A DNA stretch of 49,939 nt from contig JAOUFI010000012.1 of NCBI GenBank assembly GCA_029858305.1, forward strand, positions 1 to 49,939, in the 5' to 3' direction. Below are positions 35,901 to 44,465 of the stretch, piece after piece. The notes under the pieces were generated by a model. The model worked only from the letters and a program-made list of their open reading frames with translations, had not been told where the DNA came from and searched no databases. The position numbers and the translations under genes are program-made. The DNA comes from Candidatus Thorarchaeota archaeon (GTDB lineage: Archaea; Asgardarchaeota; Thorarchaeia; Thorarchaeales; Thorarchaeaceae). Position 1 is the first letter of the stretch, and each line of letters begins with the position of its first letter.

Positions 35901-36481
35901 CCGCAAGATTCTATGATTTAGTTGCTCACGCACAACATCCTAAAGCGGTCAAAAAACTGGTTGATATTGTTGCTACCCGCCTCAATACACCAGCGCAATA
36001 TGAAGGATTCGGGTTTACACACAGCACGACCACGTTTGATATTGGACCAAGAAACTCCCGTTACAAGTTACTAAATACAATGGATGATAAGCTCGAAGCT
36101 CAACTAAGGCTTGCCACTTTGATCGATGCTGTTGACTCACACGATGTTGCTCAGAGAGTACTGTCTACTCATTTCTTCAGAGATATTCGAGGGAATCTCC
36201 GAGCCTATTCTACACAGAAATTTCGGTGCATGAAATGTAATCGAATCTACCGACGATTACCACTCTCTGGGAAATGCCTTTGTGGTGAAGCTAAATTGTC
36301 TCTTACCGTCAGACAACGGAATATCTCCAAGTATTTAGCGGTAACAGAGAAAATCATACATGACCATGGACTAGACCAGTACATGCAAGAGCGGTTGAAG
36401 CTCATTAATACTTCAATGGACTCGCTCTTTGTTTCTGAACAGACTTCCCTCACCGATTTCTTTGAAGATCACTCTGACTGA
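32909..36481 (+). CDS. polC: DNA polymerase D large subunit DP2
   Basis: DP2 is the catalytic subunit of the archaeal replicative polymerase PolD. The 1190-residue protein shows the N-terminal EIPPAHDVAARVE region, LYLAGPIRAAGGTEAAMTVL, SDVIGGRPVFSHPSRPGGFR, two zinc clusters (CPNCGFKTYESRCFKCG; CMKCNRIYRRLPLSGKCLCG), and the catalytic NCDGDEDALILVLDALLNFS with the aspartates of the two-barrel active site. No intein interrupts this motif. The start is GTG. The 3' end overlaps the CBS gene on the other strand by 13 bases. DP1 is not in the window. Confidence 0.97.
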   Translation: MIELEHDLPAHSISYKQYFDSLNQEVTRIYAIAEEARSKGFDPTLRVEIPPAHDVAARVEATLEGPFGVAKRIRELQKGKSREEVAFAVAKEIAEGTLGNITESEKAAEKAVRVALAILTESITAAPIEGIANVKIRGSEKEGNQYLALYLAGPIRAAGGTEAAMTVLVADYVRQVLKLPPYKSTPEETERAIEEVELYARNVHLQYPVHPDLIRFAAERLPIMLTGEPTEEFEVSGSRDLDRIETNRVRGGSVLVLSDGVVGRATKLAKIVHDANIKGWEWLDELAAKMSKAKALEDEDSADKKLEPKYDYLSDVIGGRPVFSHPSRPGGFRLRYGRSRNTGLAGVGIHPATMYILEEFLATGTHIRTERPGKGSIVAPVDSIEGPIVLFKDGSVTRFSRLDDARGLEGKVKKILFLGDILVALGEFLENNHPLVPSGYCEEWWSHDLENAISSITKMQLTKKLTKSGLTADDINKFIESPLAHIPSPTQAFHLSKKLKVPLHPFYLYRWTVLSVNELQDLRDWLLGTNMTETTTEGERIVLPSDKSHKSLLEKVGIPHRLTKDKKRIVLTDEPIAVLAQIGNTSKQPKGETALDYLNSVSQVQLRDKNGFSIGARMGRPEKAEARKMKPPVQVLFPVGRSKGTERRMEEVAKNVQYISTLDAFDEANYNGEISPEVSGVEVELVTRACPNCGFKTYESRCFKCGNHTEIEARCAEEGCGRIIDSTTNRCPISTHLNPKHMTTRTLSVDLKAELDRAKVEVGEFETHGLRGVLGLTNSNKIPEYLGKGILRAKHDVYCYRDGTARFDATDAPLTHFTPKEISVPVSRLRDLGYVTDYDGAPLNSENQILEIKVQDIIVSEKCGDYLLRVGRFIDDCLEKIYGLERHYNFNSQDDIIGQLVIGLAPHTSAGIIGRIIGFTSSSVCYAHPYWHAAKRRNCDGDEDALILVLDALLNFSKHYLPAGRGGLMDAPLVLSVILNPKEVDDESHNMEVCRRYPARFYDLVAHAQHPKAVKKLVDIVATRLNTPAQYEGFGFTHSTTTFDIGPRNSRYKLLNTMDDKLEAQLRLATLIDAVDSHDVAQRVLSTHFFRDIRGNLRAYSTQKFRCMKCNRIYRRLPLSGKCLCGEAKLSLTVRQRNISKYLAVTEKIIHDHGLDQYMQERLKLINTSMDSLFVSEQTSLTDFFEDHSD

Positions 36482-37326
36482 GCATCAAGTGCAAGTTTCA
36501 AGAGGTCTTTGTCCTCTATCATTCCCGTCAGATTTCCAGCAATGTTCAGAACGGGGGCCTGATCAATCTGTTCGTTACGGAATGTTCTGACAAGTTCGGA
36601 AATCGTCGATATCTCGCTTATACTGATGATGTTCTTCGTCATAACCTCAGATACTGGAACGTTTGGTAGCTTGAGCAGTTTCTTGGTAACAACTAGGAAG
36701 TCCTTTGAGGTCCAGCCCCATTCAACAGTGTTATCCTGCCCACTGAATGTTTTCGATATATTATCTTCAACAGTGACCTCCGAAAGACGAATATAATCAC
36801 TAACAGTAATCATCCCCGATACGCCACCGCTCTCATTAATTAGAACAATAGAATTCTTTCCAGCCATATCCATTATCATATATGTAAGGGGTAGTGGTGT
36901 CTGGTCCCAGACTGCAGTTATCTCTTTCGAGATAAACTCTGAAATCTCTTTTGATCCAATTTCGTCATCATTCTCAAGAACTGCTCCCAAGATATCTGGT
37001 ATGGAAATTAATCCAACAAGTTCGTCCTTTTCAACAACAGGAAGTCTTCTATAGCCCTTATCAATCATAATTTTCGTTGCTGTCTTCAAATCCGTTCTGG
37101 GACTTACGGTAATAGGGTTTCTAACCATCAGCATTACTAACTGGTTCTCATCAGCCTTTCTCAGAAGATCTGTCCTTGTCACAATCCCAACCAAGCTCTT
37201 GGTTCCTTTCTTCACAACGGGAACTCCGTTTACTTGTTTCTCTGCCATCAGCTGGAGAACATCGTCTCGAGTGCCTGGCACAGAAACGTAAATCACGTCC
37301 GATTGCATACAGTCTTTGACCATCAT
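36469..37326 (-). CDS. Four-CBS-domain protein
   Basis: The 285-residue protein consists of two Bateman modules. CBS motifs VSVPGTRDDVLQLMAEKQVNGVPVV (residues 14-38) and ITVSPRTDLKTATKIMIDKGYRRLPVV form the first; the second spans about 130-185 and 222-282 (IISISEISTISELVRTFRNEQIDQAPVL). CBS pairs bind adenosine nucleotides and sense energy state. No catalytic domain is attached. The stop overlaps DP2. The partner is unknown. Confidence 0.88.
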   Translation of the reverse strand: MMVKDCMQSDVIYVSVPGTRDDVLQLMAEKQVNGVPVVKKGTKSLVGIVTRTDLLRKADENQLVMLMVRNPITVSPRTDLKTATKIMIDKGYRRLPVVEKDELVGLISIPDILGAVLENDDEIGSKEISEFISKEITAVWDQTPLPLTYMIMDMAGKNSIVLINESGGVSGMITVSDYIRLSEVTVEDNISKTFSGQDNTVEWGWTSKDFLVVTKKLLKLPNVPVSEVMTKNIISISEISTISELVRTFRNEQIDQAPVLNIAGNLTGMIEDKDLLKLALDAQSE

Positions 37327-37477
37327 TGTTGTGATGACTCCGGTTTTGATAGAAGCTCCAAAAGATTAACAGTCCACGTAAACCTGAGGGTCTAAACCGT
37401 GATTCTGTTGGCAATATCTTATTTCTTTAGTCACCTTTTATGTCTATCCTTAGACAGTTTTTAGGTTGATACCTATT

Positions 37478-38038
37478 TTACCATGGATGTTTCTTCACTC
37501 CAAGAACATATCCTATTGCATTGCTCAACCAATGAATGAAGAAAGTTGCAGTTATTAGAATCGCAACGAATATTGGTCCTGGTTCAAAGATGGGGGCAAC
37601 AAAGATTAGAGCCATGATGATGAATCCCAATTGGTCCATGACCGGTGATGGATCTCCACTCTCAACACCTACTCTTCTTTTTATGAATGACCCTACGACA
37701 TCTCCTGTCAATGCTCCAAAAGACATCAGGATTGCCACTGGAATTTGCATGAAGAGCACATAGTCCATTTCAGGTGTCACTGTAACATACAATGCTAGAA
37801 GTGGTCGAAGATATGGTGCTATGAGGAATTGTCCCACTCCAGTCAGAGTGCCAAAAATAATTCCAACAATAAAGCCTCGTATGGTCTTTCCATTTCCCAG
37901 CAATCTACGACCGTCTCGAAAATAACGTCCTCCATCAATAGGACGCCCTCCACCTCCAAGAACCGGTGTCGCATTGGCTATCCATGCAGGAAGCCCGATC
38001 CATATTGCCAACTCAAAGAGAGCTAGTTCTTCATACAT
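37478..38038 (-). CDS. carS: CDP-archaeol synthase
   Basis: CarS transfers CMP from CTP to unsaturated archaetidic acid in the membrane, giving the precursor of polar head-group addition. The 186-residue protein has a DUF46/CarS layout: hydrophobic start, LLGNGKTIRGFIVGIIFG, and GALTGDVVGSFIKRRVG ... PVMDQLGFII with conserved Asp residues, plus about five membrane helices. An ATG at 38053 is in frame, but the one at 38038 follows GGAGTG at normal spacing. With egsA and the mevalonate cluster it forms part of the ether-lipid gene set of this window. Confidence 0.92.
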   Translation of the reverse strand: MYEELALFELAIWIGLPAWIANATPVLGGGGRPIDGGRYFRDGRRLLGNGKTIRGFIVGIIFGTLTGVGQFLIAPYLRPLLALYVTVTPEMDYVLFMQIPVAILMSFGALTGDVVGSFIKRRVGVESGDPSPVMDQLGFIIMALIFVAPIFEPGPIFVAILITATFFIHWLSNAIGYVLGVKKHPW

Positions 38039-38076
38039 TAAACAGCACTCCATATCAGCGGTTTATAATATGAATT

Positions 38077-38766
38077 TCACTCTTTCTCATTGGAAGGGTT
38101 CATCGAAAACCCGTCGTTTGTCAGATACAGTTGTCCCTCCACATTTTTCCCTTCAGGCACGAGCCGTTCCAATATCCGCGCCCCTTGTGTTCTTCCAATT
38201 TTCATCTTAATCACATAATCCGACCAATAATCCATGATGTTGCCTGCAACAGGTTCGAAATCATTAATTCCATGCATTCGTGCAGTAACCTGATTCAAGA
38301 TTAGGACTGCGATGTCGTGACTCTGAGACAGCCCCTTTAAGAGTCCTGTCTGCCGATTAAGTTCGCGATGATTTGAGTAGTTAGTCTTCTTATCCTCAAG
38401 AGCGAGACGATAATACTTAGTCAGGGTATCAACGACGATTAACTTTGTGTTGTTTCGGATGTATAACTCAAGATCCTCTAACAAAACTCCCTGTTCGCTG
38501 AATCCCTTTGGTGCTAGTATCTTGACAAGTAACTCAAGCTTCTCAAATGTCTTGCCAGTAATTTGTTGAAGTCTCTCAACAGGAGATGTGTTTTCAGAAT
38601 TGATGTAGATTGTTCCGTATTTCTGTTTGAAGAGTTCTCCAACGAATTTTAATGCAAGAGTTGTTTTTCCCGCTGCAGCCTCGCCATATATATGAGTAAT
38701 AATTCCGGTGCCGAGACCGCCATTCAATATACGGTCAAGAAGAGAAAGCCCTGACGGAAGAATCAA
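38077..38766 (-). CDS. radB: RadB, RecA-family recombinase paralogue
   Basis: RadB is a short RadA paralogue that assists recombination in archaea. The 229-residue protein is a bare RecA core: GLSLLDRILNGGLGTGIITHIYG, Walker A GEAAAGKTT (about 28-36), Walker B LIVVDTLTKYYRLAL and the loop ILNQVTARMHG. It lacks the RadA N-terminal helix-hairpin-helix domain. The start is TTG with GTGAG before it. It is divergent from the RuvC-fold gene. A KaiC-like single-domain ATPase is the alternative. Confidence 0.85.
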   Translation of the reverse strand: MILPSGLSLLDRILNGGLGTGIITHIYGEAAAGKTTLALKFVGELFKQKYGTIYINSENTSPVERLQQITGKTFEKLELLVKILAPKGFSEQGVLLEDLELYIRNNTKLIVVDTLTKYYRLALEDKKTNYSNHRELNRQTGLLKGLSQSHDIAVLILNQVTARMHGINDFEPVAGNIMDYWSDYVIKMKIGRTQGARILERLVPEGKNVEGQLYLTNDGFSMNPSNEKE

Positions 38767-38830
38767 AAACGTCTCACTACAAGACTGTCATCATCTTACA
38801 GTGATAAGCGTATCTAGAAGGATTGAATTA

Positions 38831-39601
38831 ATGAGAAGATGGGAAGCTGCCGTTGCCACCGAAAACCCTCGGATTCTCTATCAAGCGGTCCAGCTTCTCA
38901 AGAGATTAGACATTGATTTCATAATTTGTTACCCGACAGACAATCGATGTAATCAATCTCAGGTAATCATCACTGATGTTCCGGATTATTTTCAGCATCA
39001 TGAAGGGCTAGTGCTTGTTCAAGAGAACTTCGACATGGATTTTGTAAGAATTACAATAATGGCAAGACTCAGAATGATTCAGACTCCATCAAAAGCAGTC
39101 ATTGGTATAGATCCTGGAATGACATCAGGAGTCGCCCTCGTTGTTGATGGCATTGTGTTATACCAAATCTCCCTTGCTATTCCTAGTGCTGTTGTAGAAC
39201 TCTCTTGTCGTTTGATAGGTTATATCCACACGCTATTTCCCTCATGTCAAAGTATAATCAAAGTGGGAACCGGGTCAAAGCTCTACTCTACTTTACTCCT
39301 ACGCGCAATTTTTCATAAAACCCAAGAATTGGAGATAGAGCTCGTGAATGAGAAAAATACGACACTATCCGGTGGAGCCGGGTCCGATGAGTCTTCTGCA
39401 ATAATAATCGCTGGAAGAAGTGGAAGGAAAGTGATATCTTCAGACATGTTATTGGAAGTAAAGGTCGGGTACATTCGTTCTCTCAAGCAATTTGTTATTC
39501 GTTTGACAAGGGGAAAAAGAGCTCTCACTTCAAACGAGGCACGAGCTATTCTTCTTGATGAGCTAACGTTTGATGAAATAGTCGTCCAACCTATGTCATA
39601 A
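38831..39601 (+). CDS. RuvC/RNase H-fold protein of unknown role
   Basis: I do not recognise the family. The 256-residue product has an N-terminal part of about 85 residues, then AVIGIDPGMTSGVALVV (Asp about residue 94), which matches the first strand of RuvC (GIDPG). Candidate catalytic acids follow in LVNEKNT (Glu about 174) and GSDESSAIIIAG (Asp about 186), preserving the RuvC order D-E-D. The start ATG at 38831 avoids overlap with radB; an AGAAGG site lies before it. It is divergent from radB and overlaps the convergent XPD-like helicase by 11 bases. A nuclease role is inferred only. Confidence 0.6.
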   Translation: MRRWEAAVATENPRILYQAVQLLKRLDIDFIICYPTDNRCNQSQVIITDVPDYFQHHEGLVLVQENFDMDFVRITIMARLRMIQTPSKAVIGIDPGMTSGVALVVDGIVLYQISLAIPSAVVELSCRLIGYIHTLFPSCQSIIKVGTGSKLYSTLLLRAIFHKTQELEIELVNEKNTTLSGGAGSDESSAIIIAGRSGRKVISSDMLLEVKVGYIRSLKQFVIRLTRGKRALTSNEARAILLDELTFDEIVVQPMS

Positions 39602-41549
39602 AGAAGCTTTCAACCCGATGAGCAACAACCTCCGAATTATCCGGTACAACTTGGAGTGTTTCTTTAAGCCATGAAGGAATGAATCTTGATAGATAAGGTG
39701 TCGCGAACCTTTGGTCAAGCAACACAATTGCCCCCCTATCATCAAGTCGTCGTACTGGTCTACCTGCTGCCTGAATAGATCTCGTCATTGCTGGTAAAAC
39801 GTAGGCATAATCTCTCCCTTTTTGATTGAACGCTTTGTCGTAATAATTTATGAGTGCCTCCATTCTAGGAGTGGGCTTTGCATATGGTACTCCAACTACC
39901 ACAACACTCTCCATTGTAGGTCCTGGAAAGTCTCCCCCTTCAGAGTTACGTCCTCCTTGGACACCCAATAATACTGCACCTCCCCTTTCACCGCGGCTCC
40001 TGAAATCCTCAATCATTCTATCATTCTCTGTTCCTTTCATGCCTGGTCTTTCAATGAAGAGTTTTCTCTTCAAACGTTTCTCTAGTCCAGTATCAATGAG
40101 AGACCTAGCTATTGAATAGCTCGAAGTGAATATTCCTGTATTCCCAGGTGTAGAATCCGCAACTGCTAAACAATGGTCTACAATCCTATCATACATTGAG
40201 CTGTTTCTGCTCTGGAATGATGTATCTAAACCATGGACAATCAATCCTAATCTATTCTTCATAGCAAATGGACTTTGGAATGTAGTCTTGATTGTTTCAG
40301 GACCTAGACCCAACATCTCAGAGTACGCATCTAATGGTGACAATGTACCAGATACCGCCACTGAACTATGAATCATCCCTAGGATTGGCTTTGTTACAGA
40401 GGTTGGATTCAATGCAACGCGATCGAGAGACACTCGTTTTCCCCCACCACTCTCTGTTGAATTCACTAGTAGAAAAGCAAAGTCTTCTCTTTGCGCACAT
40501 CTTATCCACTCTAGAAGAAAATCTCCCACTCTATGAATAGAAGAACGAGGAAACTTACCTGCTTTAAGTAGACTTTTCTTAATCTCAGCACCGTGTTCTT
40601 TCATATGATGAAGTACTCTATCCGCTGAATCTAATCGACCAATTGAAACAACTGATTCAATAATCTCCTGAGGATTGACTATCTTCTCCTCATTTTCCCT
40701 CATAGTTGCCGTGAGTTCAAGCAATCTCCGTGTAAGAGCCCGGCAGAACTCAAAGGAGGTCAAATCCTTGTATGGTCCATCTCCAACCTCCCTTGTTGCC
40801 TGTCTTACCACTCTTATGGTCAGTGAGTCGCTTGCGGAATCTAAAGCCGTTGCAGGAACATTATGTGCCTCATCCTGAACAAGTATCATCTTTGATGGTG
40901 GTGTTCCTAGTTCGGGAATAAACACTTCAAGTATCCAAGGATCGAACACATACAAGTATGAGAGTGCCACAACATCTACAACTTTTGCCAAACGCTTTGC
41001 CATCTCATATGGGCACATTGACTTGCTTTCTGCTATTTTTACAATCTCGGGAGCTGTCAGAACCTTCCTTGGTAGATTCTCTAACAAATCCTCAGGCTCG
41101 CCTGCTTTCTTCAGTTTCTCGTAGTATGAACATCTTCCAGTTGCTTTCAGCTGCCCACAGACTTCACTAATGGGTGCGACGAGGTCAGCGTTTTCCAGTA
41201 CAAATGCATTCAAACACATATGACGTCTTCCGCGGAACGAAACACCTGATACATCCTGATTCCTTGAGATTTCTAGCATCTCTTCCATGACACGATCCAG
41301 TTGCCTATGTGTTCTTGCACAATAGAGCACCTTTCCTGAATTCTCTTTGACCCAAGGAAGGATGGCGCTCAATGTCACACACGTCTTTCCGAATCCATTT
41401 GGTGCCTCTGCGCATATATTGACTCCAGTGTAGACTGCAGATTCAATCTTCGTCATCATCTCACTTTGTCCTTGTCTGGGCAGAGGATATGGGAAGTACT
41501 CGGTATATCTAGAAGCATTATCAGTCATGGGATGCCAGAGGTTATTCAA
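39591..41549 (-). CDS. xpd: XPD/Rad3-like Fe-S helicase
   Basis: The 652-residue protein belongs to the XPD/DinG group of 5'-3' DNA helicases. It has PRQGQSEMM (Q-like), Walker A EAPNGFGKT (48-56), four cysteines in the Fe-S domain (about 112, 131, 140 and 179: RRHMCLNAF, EVCGQLKATGRCSY, SMCPYEMAK), the DEAHN box, and C-terminal motifs LGVQGGRNSEG and QAAGRPVRR. It acts in repair or transcription-linked opening. The start is TTG after AAGGT; an ATG seven codons later is possible. It overlaps the RuvC-fold gene on the other strand. Confidence 0.92.
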   Translation of the reverse strand: MNNLWHPMTDNASRYTEYFPYPLPRQGQSEMMTKIESAVYTGVNICAEAPNGFGKTCVTLSAILPWVKENSGKVLYCARTHRQLDRVMEEMLEISRNQDVSGVSFRGRRHMCLNAFVLENADLVAPISEVCGQLKATGRCSYYEKLKKAGEPEDLLENLPRKVLTAPEIVKIAESKSMCPYEMAKRLAKVVDVVALSYLYVFDPWILEVFIPELGTPPSKMILVQDEAHNVPATALDSASDSLTIRVVRQATREVGDGPYKDLTSFEFCRALTRRLLELTATMRENEEKIVNPQEIIESVVSIGRLDSADRVLHHMKEHGAEIKKSLLKAGKFPRSSIHRVGDFLLEWIRCAQREDFAFLLVNSTESGGGKRVSLDRVALNPTSVTKPILGMIHSSVAVSGTLSPLDAYSEMLGLGPETIKTTFQSPFAMKNRLGLIVHGLDTSFQSRNSSMYDRIVDHCLAVADSTPGNTGIFTSSYSIARSLIDTGLEKRLKRKLFIERPGMKGTENDRMIEDFRSRGERGGAVLLGVQGGRNSEGGDFPGPTMESVVVVGVPYAKPTPRMEALINYYDKAFNQKGRDYAYVLPAMTRSIQAAGRPVRRLDDRGAIVLLDQRFATPYLSRFIPSWLKETLQVVPDNSEVVAHRVESFFMT

Positions 41550-41630
41550 TCGTTGACCTTGATAACCATGTTGTTTCGGATTTCGGTATTGATTTAACCA
41601 AGTGACCCACTGCAGAATTTGTGACCTATC

Positions 41631-41975
41631 ATGGGACTCGATGACATATCCGAATTCTCATCAGAAACCAGTATTGGTACGATTCGTGTACGAATCCTAG
41701 ACCTTGAGAACGGGCTCCTGATTTTGATATCAGACAAAGAGCGGTTCAGGCTAGGTCTCTCTGCTGTGGCAATTCCTTCAGGTCAAGGAAGCTCAGATCC
41801 CACCTCAACAGGACTGTTCTCAATGGGTCTTGACAACGCTCTCGTACGCACTGTGACTGAGCGAGTTGCATCTTGGACCAATCGCACATGCATAATAATT
41901 ACGGGTCTCAATCAGATGAATCGTGAAATTATGCTTGAGATAGTGTCTCTTCTCAGGGACCATTTTGTGACATAA
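41631..41975 (+). CDS. Putative PAC3/PAC4-type proteasome assembly chaperone
   Basis: The 114-residue protein has a six-strand/two-helix pattern: TIRVRILDLENGLLILIS, then AVAIPSGQGSSDPTSTGLF, then DNALVRTVTERVASWTNRTCIIIT and a final helix EIMLEIVSLLRDHF. This order, and segments such as the Thr-Ser-Thr-Gly before a long helix and N-x-x-hydrophobic strand, resemble the small proteasome chaperones PAC3 and PAC4 (Pba3/Pba4). Similarity is weak and mostly structural, so the name is tentative. Its end overlaps the next gene on the other strand by 23 bases. Confidence 0.45.
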   Translation: MGLDDISEFSSETSIGTIRVRILDLENGLLILISDKERFRLGLSAVAIPSGQGSSDPTSTGLFSMGLDNALVRTVTERVASWTNRTCIIITGLNQMNREIMLEIVSLLRDHFVT

Positions 41976-42174
41976 TATTCTCAATTATTTCTTTGACCCA
42001 TTGACCAGTTTCCTCCAGTTCGTACACCTGTCTGATATATTCCTCCCAAGTCACCCCTCTATTCGCATTAACCCAAATTTCGAAGACACTCTTGAGATTA
42101 ATATGAGCTGCCTGATGGTACTCACAGAACTCTTCATCGACACTCTTGCGACCGCAGATACAGCACTCTTTCAT
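41953..42174 (-). CDS. Small zinc-finger protein
   Basis: The 73-residue product starts MKECCICGRKSVDEEFCEYHQ, giving a C-x2-C ... C-x2-H zinc site, followed by a helical TWEEYIRQVYELEETGQWVKEIIEN region. Similar short zinc proteins occur in many archaea without known function. The ATG lies five bases after the topA stop, and the GGAGG in the last topA codons is its ribosome site, so it is translated with topA. Confidence 0.7.
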   Translation of the reverse strand: MKECCICGRKSVDEEFCEYHQAAHINLKSVFEIWVNANRGVTWEEYIRQVYELEETGQWVKEIIENIMSQNGP

Positions 42175-42179
42175 GATTC

Positions 42180-44285
42180 CTAGCCTCCGATATCATCACT
42201 CTTCTTCTTACTTCTTCTATCATCTAAGGCTTTGAGATCATCCTGTCTTCCTGGGCATTTTGACCAATTGATGCAAGTTGTCCATACTCTCTTCCCAGAA
42301 GTAACTGTTATCATCCTGTATTCACAATACGGGCACGTACTATCCATGGGAGATAAAGTGCCTTTTTGGGGAAGTGGGAATGTTTGGTCACACTTTCCTC
42401 CCTTATAGTTTGAACATCCCACAAATCGTTTTCCAGACTTTGGAGACTTCACAATTCTAAGTATTCCATCATTACACTTTGGACAAGGTCCTAGTTCTTC
42501 GGTGTCTTTCCAATATCTCTGAAGTCCCTCGACTAAGGTTTCACCTATCTGATCCTCTTTGCTCTTAAACTCCGCAAGCTGCTTGAGGAGACTAGTCTTG
42601 GCTCCCCTGATGACATTCTCTCTTTTCTCCGTGCCCTCCTGAATTTTTTCCATCTCTATTTCTAGCTGTCTTGTCATTTCCGGGGAGAGCACATCCGGGA
42701 TAAACTGGCTTAATGTTTCAAATACTGCAAAACCAAGATTAGAGAGTTCGAACTTTTCACCTTGTGTATATCCTCTCGACTTCACTGAATCTACAATACT
42801 CGATCTTGTAGCTTTTGTCCCAAGATTCTCTTTCTCGAGAAGCTTGAGGAGGCTAGCAGGATTGAATCTTGCTGGACCTTGTGTATACTTATTCTCTGAA
42901 TTCACGGATGCAAGTCGGACAATATCTCCTTGGTCAATATTGGGGAGCACCTTTTCGCCAGCTTTGAAATATGGGCCATAGAACTCCGACCACCCCTGTT
43001 TCACGATTTGGAGTCCTCTTACGTATAATCTGTAACTGCCACATATGATATCAGCTCTTTGATGATTCTTAATCAATGGTTCTCCAAAGAGTGAGAGAAA
43101 CCTCCGTACAATGAGATCATAGACCTTCTTATCACTCGGAGAGAGATGTTTCGTAGGTTTCTCTCCGGTGGGATGTATTGAAGGATGCGCAGGGTCTGTC
43201 TTCTTTCCTTGAATTGGTACGAGATTCCCTTTCAGGATAGTTTTAGCCATATAGGCATAGTCTTTCATACCTCCCAATCCGGTGAGAATTCCTTTGATAT
43301 CCAAAGTGGATGGGAGCATTTCACTATTCGTTCTTGGGTATGAGATAAGAGCATCAAGATAGAGACTTTGTGCTATAGCAAGTGTTCGGCTGGGTTTGAA
43401 TCCAAAATGCCTATACGCTTCTGCTTGAAGTGAGCTTAGATTGAAGGGCGGGTGTGGTGGTTGTGTGACAGTTCGTTGATTGATAACGTCCACTACTGCG
43501 TCTTGTCCAATTAAATCATCCACTATTCGATTAGCATCTTGTTTTGATGACAATTGCTTCTTAAAATACTCCAATTCCATTTCGTTCCCTTTATGATCCC
43601 CAATAACATGAATTGTCCAGTATGGTGTCGGAACAAAGAGATTGATTTCCTTCTCTCTTTGAGCTATGAATGACAATGTTGGTCCTTGAACTCGTCCCGT
43701 TGAAATTACTTTGAACCATCCAGCTACGTTCTTGATAGCTAGTGTTAAAGCTCTGGTCATATTGATACCGTATAACCAATCTACTTCATGGCGAACATGA
43801 CCGGCTTCAATTAATGGAAAATCCAATCCGCCTCTGGTTTCATAGGCTTTTTCCAGGTCTGCATCTGTTAAAGATGAGAATAGCATTCGATGTGCTTTCA
43901 TCGGGTCAGCTTTGCATGCATATTTTAGAGTGAGATATCCAATCAGACTGCCTTCAATATCATAGTCTGTAGCAATTATGAATCCATCAACATCCTTGGA
44001 GAGTTTTTGAATTAAATTAATTATTGGCTTGATGTTGATTGCTTTTTTATCCACTTCGTACTTGGGAACCCATTTACTCTCCAGACGCGGGTAGGTCCAG
44101 CCCTTCTCAGTCTGCTGAAGCTCAAACAGATGCCCTATGGCATATACAACAACAAGTTCATCATTTTCCTTCTTACATTCATAATACACTACTTTCCCTC
44201 TCTTAATCTCCTTGGGTGACTGTGTATTATCTAGTGCTGCAGCTATTTTCTTTGCTGCTGATGGTTTTTCCGTGAGTACCATCAA
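42180..44285 (-). CDS. topA: DNA topoisomerase I (type IA)
   Basis: Type IA topoisomerases relax negative supercoils through a tyrosine-DNA bond. The 701-residue protein has the Toprim start VLTEKPSAAKKIA, the DYDIEGSLIG acidic motif, GRVQGPTLSFIAQRE, the active-site Tyr in ALISYPRTNSEM (about residue 316) and two C-terminal zinc ribbons (CPKCNDG ... GCSNYKGGKC and CPYCEYR ... CINWSKC). ATG codons at 44285-44280 are alternative starts. The small zinc-finger gene follows with coupled translation. Confidence 0.95.
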   Translation of the reverse strand: MMVLTEKPSAAKKIAAALDNTQSPKEIKRGKVVYYECKKENDELVVVYAIGHLFELQQTEKGWTYPRLESKWVPKYEVDKKAINIKPIINLIQKLSKDVDGFIIATDYDIEGSLIGYLTLKYACKADPMKAHRMLFSSLTDADLEKAYETRGGLDFPLIEAGHVRHEVDWLYGINMTRALTLAIKNVAGWFKVISTGRVQGPTLSFIAQREKEINLFVPTPYWTIHVIGDHKGNEMELEYFKKQLSSKQDANRIVDDLIGQDAVVDVINQRTVTQPPHPPFNLSSLQAEAYRHFGFKPSRTLAIAQSLYLDALISYPRTNSEMLPSTLDIKGILTGLGGMKDYAYMAKTILKGNLVPIQGKKTDPAHPSIHPTGEKPTKHLSPSDKKVYDLIVRRFLSLFGEPLIKNHQRADIICGSYRLYVRGLQIVKQGWSEFYGPYFKAGEKVLPNIDQGDIVRLASVNSENKYTQGPARFNPASLLKLLEKENLGTKATRSSIVDSVKSRGYTQGEKFELSNLGFAVFETLSQFIPDVLSPEMTRQLEIEMEKIQEGTEKRENVIRGAKTSLLKQLAEFKSKEDQIGETLVEGLQRYWKDTEELGPCPKCNDGILRIVKSPKSGKRFVGCSNYKGGKCDQTFPLPQKGTLSPMDSTCPYCEYRMITVTSGKRVWTTCINWSKCPGRQDDLKALDDRRSKKKSDDIGG

Positions 44286-44465
44286 TCGAGACAGTTATTT
44301 TCACCTCTCTCCGGTATCTTTTGTGACATAAACTTCAGAGTTTTAAATACACATTGTAATCCACTAGAACGCTGCTTTCTTTTTTCAATATTTCATTAGT
44401 ACGATGGCTGATTTCTCGATACGCTTAAAAGCAGACACAAATTCGAAACCGCTCGAGGTAAGATT

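Noticed and set aside
32909-36481. Intein in PolD DP2
   Set aside because: The catalytic NCDGDEDAL motif is uninterrupted and total length is normal for DP2.
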